A stretch of DNA of 34,259 nucleotides from Megasphaera cerevisiae DSM 20462 (GTDB taxonomy: Bacteria; Bacillota; Negativicutes; Veillonellales; Megasphaeraceae): assembly GCF_001045675.1 (NCBI RefSeq), contig NZ_LEKT01000030.1, positions 1 to 34,259 on the forward strand, given 5' to 3'. The notes beneath the pieces were generated by a model that worked only from the letters and a program-made list of their open reading frames with translations, searched no databases and was not told where the DNA came from. Below are positions 16,542 through 25,208 of the stretch, one piece after another. Made by a program: the position numbers and the translations under genes. Each line of letters opens with the position of its first letter. Position 1 is the stretch's first letter.

Positions 16542-17798
16542 ATGAATATTATTGATGAACTGTCTTGGCGCGGTGCCGTCAATCAGATGACAGACGAAGA
16601 AGGATTGCGTAAGCTGACAGAAGAAAAAAGCATTTCTCTGTATTGTGGTGTCGATCCGACCGGGGACAGCATGCATATTGGCCATTTGATTCCTTTTATG
16701 ATGCTGAAGCGTTTTGCATTGGCAGGTCATCATCCGTATGTTCTTATTGGCGGCGGTACCGGTGTTATTGGGGATCCCAGTGGGCGCAAGACAGAACGGC
16801 AGCTGCAGACAATCGAAAAAATTCATGAAAATGCCGAAAAATTAAAAGCCCAGTTTATGCATCTTTTTGGGGAAACGGCTGAAATTTCTTTCGTGAATAA
16901 CTATGATTGGCTGAGACAAATTGATTTGTTGAATTTTCTTCGTGATTACGGTAAATTGTTCAGCGTAAATACTATGCTGGCAAAGGAAGTTGTATCCAGC
17001 CGTTTGGAGGCAGGTATTTCTTTTACGGAATTTTCATACCAGATTCTTCAATCCATTGATTTTGAACATCTTTTTATGCATAATGATGTTCAGGTTCAAA
17101 TTGGCGGTGCCGATCAGTGGGGGAATATTACTGCTGGCATTGATACTATTCGTAAAATGCACGGCAGCGATGCCATGGCATTTGGACTTACTATTCCGCT
17201 TATGCTCAAGGCGGACGGGACAAAGTTCGGCAAGACAGCAGGCGGCGCGGTATGGCTGGATCCGGATAAAACTTCCCCCTTTGAATTTTACCAGTTCTGG
17301 CTTAATCAGGATGATGCTGACGTCGTCAAATATTTAAAGTATTTCACCTTCCTCGGTCAAGAGGAAATTGCGTCGCTAGCAGAAGCGGTTCAGAATGAAC
17401 CGGAAAAGCGTTTGGCACAACGCCGGCTGGCAGAAGAGGTCACTGCGTTTGTTCACAGTCCGGCAGCATTGCAGGAAGCGCAAAATATCACAGACGCTTT
17501 GTATCACGGCAGCATTGCTGATTTGTCGGAACATGAGCTGGAACAAGCGTTTGGAAAAATGCCGACAGTCGACGTAGCAAATGAAGAAAACAATGTTGTC
17601 GATTGGCTGGTCGGATCGACTATTTACAAATCGAAACGGCAGGCCCGTGAAGATATCACTAATGGAGCTGTTACGATAAACGGCGTTAAAGTGGTTTCTC
17701 TGGATGAAACTGTCCGGCCACATAAGAATTCAAACGGCAAGTATATTATCGTCCGTAAGGGAAAAAAGAAATATACGCTGGCACGGGTACAGCGATAA
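16542..17798 (+). CDS. tyrS: Tyrosyl-tRNA synthetase (TyrRS, TyrS type)
   Basis: Charges tRNA(Tyr) with tyrosine. The start is ATG 16542, preceded by AAAGGAG; a longer in-frame version beginning near 16398 would overlap nhaA and cross the promoter, so it is rejected. The 418-residue product has the class I signatures H45-I-G-H48 and the KMSKS counterpart K228-F-G-K-T, plus the tyrosine-binding LYCGVDPTGDSMH. A C-terminal S4 RNA-binding domain follows (VDWLVGSTIYKSKRQAREDI, then NGAVTINGVKV). The KFGKT form is usual in this subfamily. A terminator follows 87 bases downstream, so the gene appears monocistronic. Confidence 0.97.
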   Translation: MNIIDELSWRGAVNQMTDEEGLRKLTEEKSISLYCGVDPTGDSMHIGHLIPFMMLKRFALAGHHPYVLIGGGTGVIGDPSGRKTERQLQTIEKIHENAEKLKAQFMHLFGETAEISFVNNYDWLRQIDLLNFLRDYGKLFSVNTMLAKEVVSSRLEAGISFTEFSYQILQSIDFEHLFMHNDVQVQIGGADQWGNITAGIDTIRKMHGSDAMAFGLTIPLMLKADGTKFGKTAGGAVWLDPDKTSPFEFYQFWLNQDDADVVKYLKYFTFLGQEEIASLAEAVQNEPEKRLAQRRLAEEVTAFVHSPAALQEAQNITDALYHGSIADLSEHELEQAFGKMPTVDVANEENNVVDWLVGSTIYKSKRQAREDITNGAVTINGVKVVSLDETVRPHKNSNGKYIIVRKGKKKYTLARVQR

Positions 17799-17884
17799 AC
17801 TATGGTTAGTATTATTTTTTTCATAGGCTACTGTAATAAATAGGAAAAAACTGTGTCAGAACTATTTTTGACAGGCGATTACAG

Positions 17885-17915
17885 GCATCGGATTATTCTC
17901 CGGTGCTTTTTTTTT
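17885..17915 (+). terminator. Intrinsic terminator of tyrS
   Basis: GCATCGG (17885-17891) pairs with CCGGTGC (17900-17906), with one G-U pair and an eight-base loop, and nine T's follow directly. Confidence 0.8.
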
Positions 17916-17981
17916 GCGTCAGAACGGGGGAGCATTCTTTTGAGGAGAGTGTAAAAAATAGCTATAGAGGGGTTGGTGAAC

Positions 17982-18143
17982 ATGAAAAACATTAAGATTA
18001 TATTAAAGTTTTCATTATTTGTATTTTTTATAATAGTATTGCCATACATATTTAGTAATTTTATGATATACTTAAAAATAAACAAGACAATGACGAATAT
18101 TCGTGTTTTAATTAAAATGGGAAGAATATATATTTTTTTTTAA
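17982..18143 (+). CDS. Possible 53-residue single-helix membrane peptide
   Basis: ATG 17982 is preceded by GAGGGG about nine bases upstream and opens a 53-codon frame ending with TAA at 18141. The predicted peptide starts MKNIKIILKF, has one strongly hydrophobic stretch at about residues 8-31 and a basic second half (NKTMTNIRVLIKMGRIY). It would be a small single-span membrane protein. The region is very AT-rich, which can create such peptides by chance, and I recognise no family. It lies in the island between the tyrS terminator and the adhesin gene, and its 3' third overlaps one arm of an inverted repeat. Confidence 0.35.
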   Translation: MKNIKIILKFSLFVFFIIVLPYIFSNFMIYLKINKTMTNIRVLIKMGRIYIFF

Positions 18144-18178
18144 GAAAAAGACATTTTATATGTCATATTCATTGTCTT
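18084..18178. repeat. Inverted repeat with 10-bp perfect arms upstream of the adhesin gene
   Basis: AAGACAATGA (18084-18093) and TCATTGTCTT (18169-18178) are exact complements, and the pairing extends a few more bases past a two-base bulge. CGAATATTCG (18094-18103) is itself a palindrome. The pair brackets the end of the small frame and lies just before the probable promoter region of the adhesin. Confidence 0.4.
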
Positions 18179-18250
18179 AATTAAGCATATGGATTTCTTT
18201 CGTGCTATGATGGCGGGGAAAAATAAAAGTATGGCAAAGGAGATAATTGT

Positions 18251-19670
18251 ATGGTGAAAAACAGTAAGAAAAGAAAGTTAGCAGCAGCCGTTTTAATGGA
18301 GACTACGATTATAGGGGGGGGGGATAAACGATGCGCCGGCAGTATATGCGGCGGGTTTGACGGGACAGGAGTATGACAACTTTTTAAAAGAACAGTGGAA
18401 AATCAAGCCGGTTCAGAAAGACGCAATGTATGCGGAATTGACGAGAATGATGATGGCTCAGACGGCGCTGTCCTCTGCCAATGACGCTCAGATATCTTCA
18501 GTGCCGCAGGTCCAGACGCAGCCCGTGTCTGCAGCAGTAATACAGGCTGAAAATATAAAAACAGAAAAAGCTGAAAACAAACAGGGTGCCACGCTCAATG
18601 AAAAAGGTCTCTATGTGAAACAAAACGCGGCCGCAGGCTACGAAAATATGTATAATTCTCTGACCCAAGACGGCCTCCGAATAGGCGGGGATGCTCAGAC
18701 CGGTTTTCAGGTCGATAACGAAGGAAATACTTATACAACGGGTACGGTAACGGCGGCGGACTTTATTCTGGGTGATAAAAGCTTTAAAGAAGCTGGCGTT
18801 ATTCCCGGCAGCGTGAAAAATGTTTCTTACGGTATAGCGCTGGGGAATGAATCATCCGTGAGTGCTATGTATGGTACGACATCCGGCAAAGGGGCCCAGG
18901 TATCCGGCTGGGGCAGTACTGCTATTGGAGCAAATACCAGCGTCTCCGGAAAAAACTCCGTCGCTATCGGCTACGGCAGTCAGGCGACAGAAAATAACGT
19001 AGTCTCAGTCGGCGGCTATGCAGACGGCACACAGCGACGCGTTATTGGGGTAGCAGCCGGTGTAAATGATACCGATGCTGTCAATGTAAGTCAGCTAAAA
19101 AAAACGGAAAAGCATGTCAAACAGGGCAGCTATGCCGCAGAGAACGGTCAGGTGAAAATGGATGTCGTAGATGGTAATGATGTCAAGCAGACTACGGGGG
19201 TTACCATTACTAACGTGGCTAGCAAGACACAGCAGGATACCAATACGGAAAATATTTCCACTAATACACAAAACATCAGCAATAACAAGACTCAGATCGA
19301 AACAAACATGCAGAATATCACAAAAAATGCGGGTGATATTACTACGATAAATGGAACATTAACTGGCGCTGTCATGTATGATAAGACTGATAATGCCTAT
19401 AACAAGGATTCCATTACATTGGCGGGCACTGCGTATAACAAGAATACTGCAGGCAGCAGCCCTGTCTACACCGGCGGTACCTCCATTACCAACGTGGCCT
19501 ATGCCCAGGCAGACCGCGCTGTAGAAGGCTATAAGGGATATGCCGCAGTCAATGTAGACCTGATGAATGACCGGCTCAGCCAGACCGAAAACTATGTTAC
19601 TGGCGGCAATATCAGCGGGGGCAATATTACGCTGAACCGTATTCAAGGGGGCTGGAACACAGTCAAGTAA
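18251..19670 (+). pseudogene. Trimeric autotransporter (YadA-like) adhesin fragment with G10 tract in the signal peptide, anchor missing
   Basis: ATG 18251 follows AGGAG with eight-base spacing and begins MVKNSKKRKLAAAVL, a signal-peptide-like start. Ten G's at 18314-18323 put the following sequence out of frame, and translation stops soon after. With nine G's the frame continues as INDAPAVYAAGLTGQEYDNF through to 19670, giving 472 residues. The passenger has YadA-type head repeats (STAIGANTSVSGKNSVAIGYG), a neck motif (RVIGVAAGVNDTDAVNVSQL) and a coiled-coil stalk. No C-terminal beta-barrel anchor is present: the stop lies exactly where an IS3-type remnant begins. A length change in the tract would switch expression on or off, but the protein here could not be anchored in the outer membrane. 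Confidence 0.85.
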
Positions 19671-19718
19671 GTAGACACATTTTAAAAGTATAATTTATAA
19701 AAATGCAGAACTATCCCT

Positions 19719-19815
19719 GCATTTGGTGATAAGCTTCTTCTACTTCATTAGGAGTTAAATATCCAAGCGAAGCATGTGGCCGTTTAGAATTATACCGTTG
19801 GATGCTGACAGCGCA
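19719..19815 (-). pseudogene. IS3-family transposase OrfB, last ~30 codons only
   Basis: The minus strand encodes YNSKRPHASLGYLTPNEVEE followed by AYHQMQG and a stop. This is the conserved C-terminal end of IS3/IS150 integrase-like OrfB proteins. Everything upstream, including the DDE residues, has been lost, leaving it next to the end of orfA. Confidence 0.75.
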
Positions 19816-19830
19816 GTTTAAAAACAGCTT

Positions 19831-20115
19831 CTAGTCTTTGTCTGAGTGTGGCGTGAATATGGCAATCGCTTTTTTTAAAATAAGATTTTCCTCTTCCAGT
19901 TGCGCATTGCGTTTTTGGAGTTGTTTGACCTGTTTAGCGGTGATAATCTCACCATTGTCGGTTTCGACAGTAGAATATTGCTTAATCTATTTACCCAGAG
20001 CGGATTGAGATACACCATATTCTTTTATAAGTGCAGTTTGAGTCTTGCCATTGTGGTAAAGCTCCACCAGTGTGCGTTTGAAGTCTTCTTCGTAACGAGG
20101 TGTTTTTGTGGACAA
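19831..20115 (-). pseudogene. IS3-family transposase OrfA with an in-frame nonsense codon
   Basis: Begins at TTG 20113-20115, nine bases after AAAGGAGG, and reads STKTPRYEEDFKRTLVELYH, the helix-turn-helix start of IS3-family OrfA. A TAG at 19987-19989 replaces what is probably a Trp codon (SALGK-stop-IKQYS). The frame then continues KQVKQLQKRNAQLEEEN, the leucine-zipper region, to a stop at 19831-19833. Reading through the nonsense codon gives 94 residues, normal for OrfA. Confidence 0.75.
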
Positions 20116-20187
20116 GTTAATTCCTCCTTTTCGTGTTTGAAATAATAATACGCCTGGTGCAAGAATGTGTCTACTTTTATAGGGTAG

Positions 20188-21040
20188 CACCAAAAAGGCC
20201 AAGGAGCCAGGCAGCAAGAAATACATCGGATACAGATTAGTGAAGGAAGTACCCGGAGGGGTGCACGTACTGCGTTGGTGCGTCCCCATTACGTTGCATC
20301 GATGAATCATGGCGAGCTCGTCACACAAGTGACAGCGTATCTGCAGAGTACGTACGATCTGGCGCATGTGGTAGTGTGAGCAACAGTGATGGCGGCGGGG
20401 ATATGGAAAAGACGTCTTTGGGGGCCTGGTCATAGGATGCAAGCAGCATGAGCATGTGTTGGATCGGTATCACGTGAACCGCAAACTGAAAGAGCGGTTG
20501 TATTTCACAAAACCCGCGTTACAGGACGAGATACGCAAAGGACTGCGAGAATATCGATGGGAACCGCTGCAGGGATTGCTGGATACGGCGGAAACGCCAG
20601 CGGAAACGCCAGAGGAGCTCGTGCATGTACAGAAACTACGGCAGTATGTGAGGCGAAACTGGATATCGTTAGCCCCGCTGAAAGTACGAAAGATCGCTGT
20701 ATCTTCAAGCGGCATGGGTGCCTGTGAGAGCAATCACCGGATATACAGTTACCGGATGAAAAAACAAGGGCGTCATTGGAGTCGAGCAGGAGGCACAGCG
20801 ATGGTGAAAGTGATTACGGACATACGAAACCAGGAATTAGATCCGGCGTTTGCAGGATGGACCCAGGGGGTTACCGCTCCGGTGAGCCGTACGTTTCGAG
20901 GAACGATGAGACGAGTCATGCGAAAGATCCCTTTTCAAACGCATGTCGGGATTCATCACGGACGCATTTGTAATGCGAGTCCGTCCAGTAGTGCCATGGG
21001 GAAGTTAGCAAAAAGCTTTTCAACGCCTGCATTTTTGTAA
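20188..21040 (+). pseudogene. ISLre2-family (UPF0236) transposase remnant, frameshifted
   Basis: Several reading frames give pieces of one protein in order. They are GSKKYIGYRLVKEVPGGVHV at about 20210-20270, MNHGELVTQVTAYLQSTYDL at about 20300-20365, and then a long frame from about 20399 to 21040 (YGKDVFGGLVIGCKQHEHVL, DRYHVNRKLKERLYF, RNWISLAPL and SSSGMGACESNHRIYSYRMK). The order and motifs match UPF0236 transposases of the ISLre2 family. At least two frameshifts and the missing N-terminus make it non-functional. The segment after 21040, up to about 21110, may be the element's right flank. Confidence 0.75.
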
Positions 21041-21231
21041 CAAAGCAAAGTCGATGAGGCTAGCTATTATCTGGGTCAATACATGTACCGAGAACTTCTT
21101 GACACATACATAAATTTCTTGAAAATTGAAAAATGGATGTTTGATATGATATAATAAAATATATCGCTAATTATTTAAAGATAGATAAGGGCCAGCTAGT
21201 AGGCTAATTGAAGTGTTGATGAAAAAAATAC
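21041..21231. other. Non-coding stretch between the ISLre2 remnant and the rpoBC promoter
   Basis: No gene is evident. CTTGACACATACAT near 21099 may mark the right end of the ISLre2-type remnant. The rest is AT-rich and shows no clear inverted repeat. Confidence 0.4.
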
Positions 21232-21260
21232 TTGACGGATGTAAATCCATGTGATATAAT
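21232..21260 (+). promoter_or_regulatory. Strong sigma-70-type promoter of rpoBC
   Basis: TTGACG (21232-21237), 17 bases, TATAAT (21255-21260), preceded by TG one base before the -10 box. Transcription should begin near 21267, giving a leader of about 175 bases before rpoB. Confidence 0.8.
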
Positions 21261-21302
21261 GACTCATTGCGAAATGTTCAATGATATTATGAGATACATG
21301 GA

Positions 21303-21368
21303 GGAAGCGCTTCCGGTGAACAAAAAGTTAAGCAAGGTTCGAGCTGTTATACAGAGCCTTGCTTTTTT
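21303..21368 (+). terminator. Attenuator-like intrinsic terminator in the rpoB leader
   Basis: AAGCAAGG (21330-21337) pairs perfectly with CCTTGCTT (21357-21364) and six T's follow at 21363-21368. A 12-base palindrome (GGAAGCGCTTCC, 21303-21314) sits just before it. Because it lies between the promoter and rpoB, it can only act by partial termination, that is attenuation. Confidence 0.65.
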
Positions 21369-21408
21369 GTCGCTTTGTGCAATGCTTTTGACGCTATCAT
21401 TATCATAA
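21316..21408 (+). CDS. Possible 30-residue leader peptide overlapping the rpoB attenuator
   Basis: GTG 21316 stands 11 bases after GGAGG (21300-21304) and opens a 30-codon frame ending at TAA 21406, 33 bases before rpoB. The peptide would be basic at its start (VNKKLSKVRAV) and hydrophobic after it. An in-frame ATG at 21274 would make it 44 residues but has no ribosome binding site. Both arms of the terminator hairpin lie inside this frame, so ribosomes translating it could disrupt the terminator. It may be coincidental. Confidence 0.3.
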   Translation: MNKKLSKVRAVIQSLAFLSLCAMLLTLSLS

Positions 21409-21441
21409 TGGTTTACTTTTTATAAGGGGTGAAGAATCAGC

Positions 21442-24400
21442 ATGTTCAAACCTGTACAAGTAGGGAAAAGGACTCGATACACGTATGCTAAGATTAACGA
21501 GGTCTTGAAAATGCCTCATTTGTTGGATTTACAGAATAAATCCTACGAATGGTTCCTGGAAAAGGGACTGAAAGATATATTCAAAGACATTTCTCCCATC
21601 GAAGATGCATCGGGTAACCTGTCTTTATCCTTTGAAGATTTTAAATTAGGGGAGCCGAAATACGATATCCGCGAATGTAAGGAACGCGATACGACATATG
21701 CCGCACCGCTTCGGGTCCAGATCCGCCTTGTGAATCATGAAACAGGGGAAATTAAGGATCAGGAAGTATTTATGGGTGATTTCCCGCTGATTACGGATAC
21801 AGGTACATTTATTATCAATGGGGCAGAACGTGTTATTGTCAGCCAGCTGGTCCGTTCGCCGGGCGTGTATTATGGCCGTAAAATCGACCCGATGGGGATT
21901 CGGCTGTACAGTTCGACAGTGATTCCGAACCGTGGAGCATGGATCGAGCTGGAAACGGATGCTAACGATATTGTGTATGCGCGTATTGATCGGAATCGTA
22001 AGATCCCCGTGACCGTTTTGATTCGGGCGCTTGGCTGGTCCAGCAACGCCGATATTATGGAATTGTTCTTTGATAATAAGCGTCTCAAAGCAACGTTTGA
22101 GAAAGATACGACAGAATCTCAGGATGAAGCATTGGTCGAAATTTATAAAAAGCTTCGCCCCGGTGAACCGCCAACGGTGGAAAGTGCTCGTAATTTATTT
22201 GAGGGCTTGTTCTTTGATCCGCGCCGTTATGATATGGCGCGTGTAGGCCGTTACAAAGCCAGTAAAAAATTGGGCTGGGAGCGCCGTCTTTTCGGACTGA
22301 CCCTGCATGAGCCTATCGTCAATGCTGAAACAGGTGAAGTAGTTGTTGATGCACATACAGAAATCGGCACGGCTGAAGTCCACACAATCAGGGAGAGCGG
22401 CGTATTTTCTGGTGACGGGCTGGTAGAAGCCTTTGTGGAAAAGCAGGATGGCTCTGTATATAAAATTATTTGCAATAACAGCAATCTTCCTTATGAGCAT
22501 CGCACGATTACCAGAGAGGATATTATTGCGCATATTGATTATCTTTTGAATTTGATGGATGGTTTCGGAACGATTGATGATATTGATCATTTAGGAAACC
22601 GCCGTCTTCGCTGCGTTGGTGAATTGCTTCAAAATCAGTTCCGCATTGGCCTGACACGGATGGAACGTGTTGTTCGCGAACGCATGACGATTCAGGATAC
22701 GGAAAGCATTACGCCGCAGGTACTTATTAATATCCGGCCTGTCGTAGCGGCAATCAAGGAATTCTTTGGTTCGAGTCAGCTGTCTCAGTTTATGGATCAG
22801 ACAAATCCGCTGGCAGAGCTTACACATAAACGCCGTCTCAGTGCCTTGGGCCCTGGCGGTTTGTCTCGTGAACGTGCGGGCTTCGAAGTCCGTGACGTAC
22901 ATCATTCGCATTATGGACGTATGTGCCCTGTTGAAACGCCTGAAGGACCGAATATTGGGCTGATTTCGTCGCTGGCCTGCTTTGGCAAGGTCAATGAATT
23001 TGGGTTTATTGAAGCTCCATATCGCCGTGTGGATAAGGAAACACATATTGTCACGAATGATGTCCGCTATATTACGGCGGACGAAGAAGAACAATATATT
23101 ATTGCACAGGCAAATGAACCGCTGACGGATGACGGATATTTTGTCCATGAACGTGTTGCCTGCCGTCACGGTGAAGATACCCGTGAATTCCGCGGTGAAT
23201 TTGTTGATTTCATGGACGTATCGCCAAAAGAAGTTGTTTCTGTCGGGACTTCTATGATTCCGTTTTTGGAAAACGATGATGCGAACCGTGCTCTGATGGG
23301 GGCCAACATGCAGCGCCAGGCAGTGCCGCTCCTGCGGACACAGGCGCCTCTTGTTGGTACAGGCATGGAGTATAAGGCGGCTTGCGATTCCGGCGTTTGC
23401 ATATTGGCCAAGCATAGTGGCGTTGTTTCCCGCGTAACTGGGGATGAAATCGAAGTTACCACGGATTCCGGTGCTGTAGATACGTACCGACTGATTAAGT
23501 TTGTTCGTTCCAACCAAAGTACCTGCATCAACCAGCGATCTCTCGTTTATAAAAATGAACATGTTGAAGAAGGTCAGGTTTTGGCGGATGGTATGGCTAC
23601 TGACGGCGGTGAATTGGCACTGGGCTACAATATTCTTGTTGCATATATGCCTTGGGAAGGCTATAACTACGAAGATGCGGTTCTTTTGAGTGAAGATCTG
23701 CCGAAGAACGATTTATATACGTCTATTCACATTGAAGAATATGAATGTGATGCCCGCGATACCAAACTGGGATCAGAAGAAATTACTCGTGAAATACCTA
23801 ATGTCAGTGAGGACAGCACTAAAAATCTCGATGAAGATGGGATTATCATGATTGGTGCGGATGTGTTTCCTGGTGATGTGCTTGTCGGCAAAGTTACGCC
23901 GAAGGGCGAAACGGAACTGACTCCGGAAGAACGTCTTCTTCGTGCTATTTTTGGCGATAAGGAACGAGAAGTCCGGGATACATCTTTACGTGTGCCTCAT
24001 GGGGAATCGGGAAAGGTAGTCAATGTCCGTATTTTCTCCCGTGAAAATAATGATGAACTGCCCCCTGGTGTCAACCGCCTTGTCCGGGTGTATATTGCAC
24101 AAAAGCGTAAAATACATGAAGGGGATAAAATGTCTGGCCGTCATGGCAATAAGGGGGTTGTTTCCCGGGTTATGCGTCAGGAAGATATGCCATTCCTGCC
24201 GGATGGTACACCAGTCCAGATTGTTTTGAATCCGTTAGGCGTGCCTTCCCGTATGAATATCGGACAGATTTTGGAAACTCATTTAGGCTGGGCTATGCAT
24301 GAGATGGGCCTGCAAATTAAAAATATGGATTCTAATTTAGAAGCCAAGCTGCGCGAGGCGGGGTATGATGTCGATACGTATGGCATGCCGAAACCGGATA

Positions 24401-25182
24401 ACGCCGGGATTCATATTGCAACTCCGGTATTTGATGGCGCACAGGCAGAAGATGTATTTGAGGCTTTGCAGATTGCAGGCCTTCCAGAGGATGGAAAATC
24501 CGTCCTATATGATGGCCGTACAGGTGAACCCATGGATCGCCGCGTTACTGTCGGGTATACGTACTTTTTAAAGCTGCATCATCTGGTTGATGATAAAATT
24601 CATGCTCGTTCGACTGGGCCGTATTCTTTGGTTACGCAGCAGCCATTGGGAGGGAAAGCTCAGTTTGGCGGTCAACGTTTCGGGGAAATGGAAGTTTGGG
24701 CGTTGGAAGCATACGGCGCGGCATATACGCTTCAGGAAATGCTGACAGTCAAGTCTGACGATGTTGTCGGACGTGTCAAAGCATATGAAAAAATTGTTAA
24801 AGGTGAAAATATTCCTGAACCGGGCGTACCGGAATCATTCAAGGTACTGCTGAAAGAACTACAGGCTATTGGTTTGGATGTACAGATTCTCAACGAAGAT
24901 GGAGAAGAAGTCGTTATCAAGGAATTGGATGACGAGGATGATGTAGAGCCGGAACAGAAGGATGAAATACGACGCGTTATGGAAGGAGATAATGCGCCGG
25001 CGGGTACTATGGCCGTAGCGGATGATGGTATAAATGAAAGTGTGATTGCCGATGACGGTAATACAAATGAACTTATAAATAACGGCGGTGAGGATGACAT
25101 TATGAGTGTCATGAGTCTCGATGCCGCGGCAGATGCTGAACAGGCCGAAAATGATGAAGTTGATGGAAAGAATGAAGACTGA
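21442..25182 (+). CDS. rpoB: DNA-directed RNA polymerase, beta subunit
   Basis: Catalytic-core subunit of RNA polymerase, 1,246 residues. All standard blocks are present, including [14 protein letters not shown] and [20 protein letters not shown] in the rifampicin region (about 440-480), where the positions usually changed in resistant mutants carry the sensitive residues (Q, D, H, R, S). [12 protein letters not shown] and the [13 protein letters not shown] block follow. After about residue 1,160 comes a roughly 85-residue tail rich in Asp, Glu and Asn, which Bacillus-type enzymes (about 1,190 residues) mostly lack. GGGGTGA precedes the ATG. It has its own promoter and leader, and rpoC follows after 26 bases. 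The ribosomal genes often found upstream (rplKAJL) are replaced here by the mobile-element island. Confidence 0.98.
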   Translation: MFKPVQVGKRTRYTYAKINEVLKMPHLLDLQNKSYEWFLEKGLKDIFKDISPIEDASGNLSLSFEDFKLGEPKYDIRECKERDTTYAAPLRVQIRLVNHETGEIKDQEVFMGDFPLITDTGTFIINGAERVIVSQLVRSPGVYYGRKIDPMGIRLYSSTVIPNRGAWIELETDANDIVYARIDRNRKIPVTVLIRALGWSSNADIMELFFDNKRLKATFEKDTTESQDEALVEIYKKLRPGEPPTVESARNLFEGLFFDPRRYDMARVGRYKASKKLGWERRLFGLTLHEPIVNAETGEVVVDAHTEIGTAEVHTIRESGVFSGDGLVEAFVEKQDGSVYKIICNNSNLPYEHRTITREDIIAHIDYLLNLMDGFGTIDDIDHLGNRRLRCVGELLQNQFRIGLTRMERVVRERMTIQDTESITPQVLINIRPVVAAIKEFFGSSQLSQFMDQTNPLAELTHKRRLSALGPGGLSRERAGFEVRDVHHSHYGRMCPVETPEGPNIGLISSLACFGKVNEFGFIEAPYRRVDKETHIVTNDVRYITADEEEQYIIAQANEPLTDDGYFVHERVACRHGEDTREFRGEFVDFMDVSPKEVVSVGTSMIPFLENDDANRALMGANMQRQAVPLLRTQAPLVGTGMEYKAACDSGVCILAKHSGVVSRVTGDEIEVTTDSGAVDTYRLIKFVRSNQSTCINQRSLVYKNEHVEEGQVLADGMATDGGELALGYNILVAYMPWEGYNYEDAVLLSEDLPKNDLYTSIHIEEYECDARDTKLGSEEITREIPNVSEDSTKNLDEDGIIMIGADVFPGDVLVGKVTPKGETELTPEERLLRAIFGDKEREVRDTSLRVPHGESGKVVNVRIFSRENNDELPPGVNRLVRVYIAQKRKIHEGDKMSGRHGNKGVVSRVMRQEDMPFLPDGTPVQIVLNPLGVPSRMNIGQILETHLGWAMHEMGLQIKNMDSNLEAKLREAGYDVDTYGMPKPDNAGIHIATPVFDGAQAEDVFEALQIAGLPEDGKSVLYDGRTGEPMDRRVTVGYTYFLKLHHLVDDKIHARSTGPYSLVTQQPLGGKAQFGGQRFGEMEVWALEAYGAAYTLQEMLTVKSDDVVGRVKAYEKIVKGENIPEPGVPESFKVLLKELQAIGLDVQILNEDGEEVVIKELDDEDDVEPEQKDEIRRVMEGDNAPAGTMAVADDGINESVIADDGNTNELINNGGEDDIMSVMSLDAAADAEQAENDEVDGKNED

Positions 25183-25208
25183 TGTATGTGTAGAAGGGAG
25201 CGGTACTA

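Larger units (their letters stand above)
19670..20175 (-). mobile_element. Internally deleted IS3-family (IS150-type) remnant, about 506 bp
   Basis: The ends carry a 12-base perfect inverted repeat (AGTAGACACATT at 19670-19681, AATGTGTCTACT at 20164-20175). On the minus strand the element holds orfA with one nonsense codon, then only the last codons of orfB. Most of orfB, including the catalytic core, is absent, so the element cannot move by itself. It might be mobilised in trans if a full copy exists elsewhere. I could not identify a target duplication. Confidence 0.75.

Noticed and set aside
22591-23562. Long 323-codon frame on the minus strand inside rpoB
   Set aside because: It lies opposite a highly conserved gene, has no recognisable domain or ribosome binding site, and follows from the codon use of rpoB.
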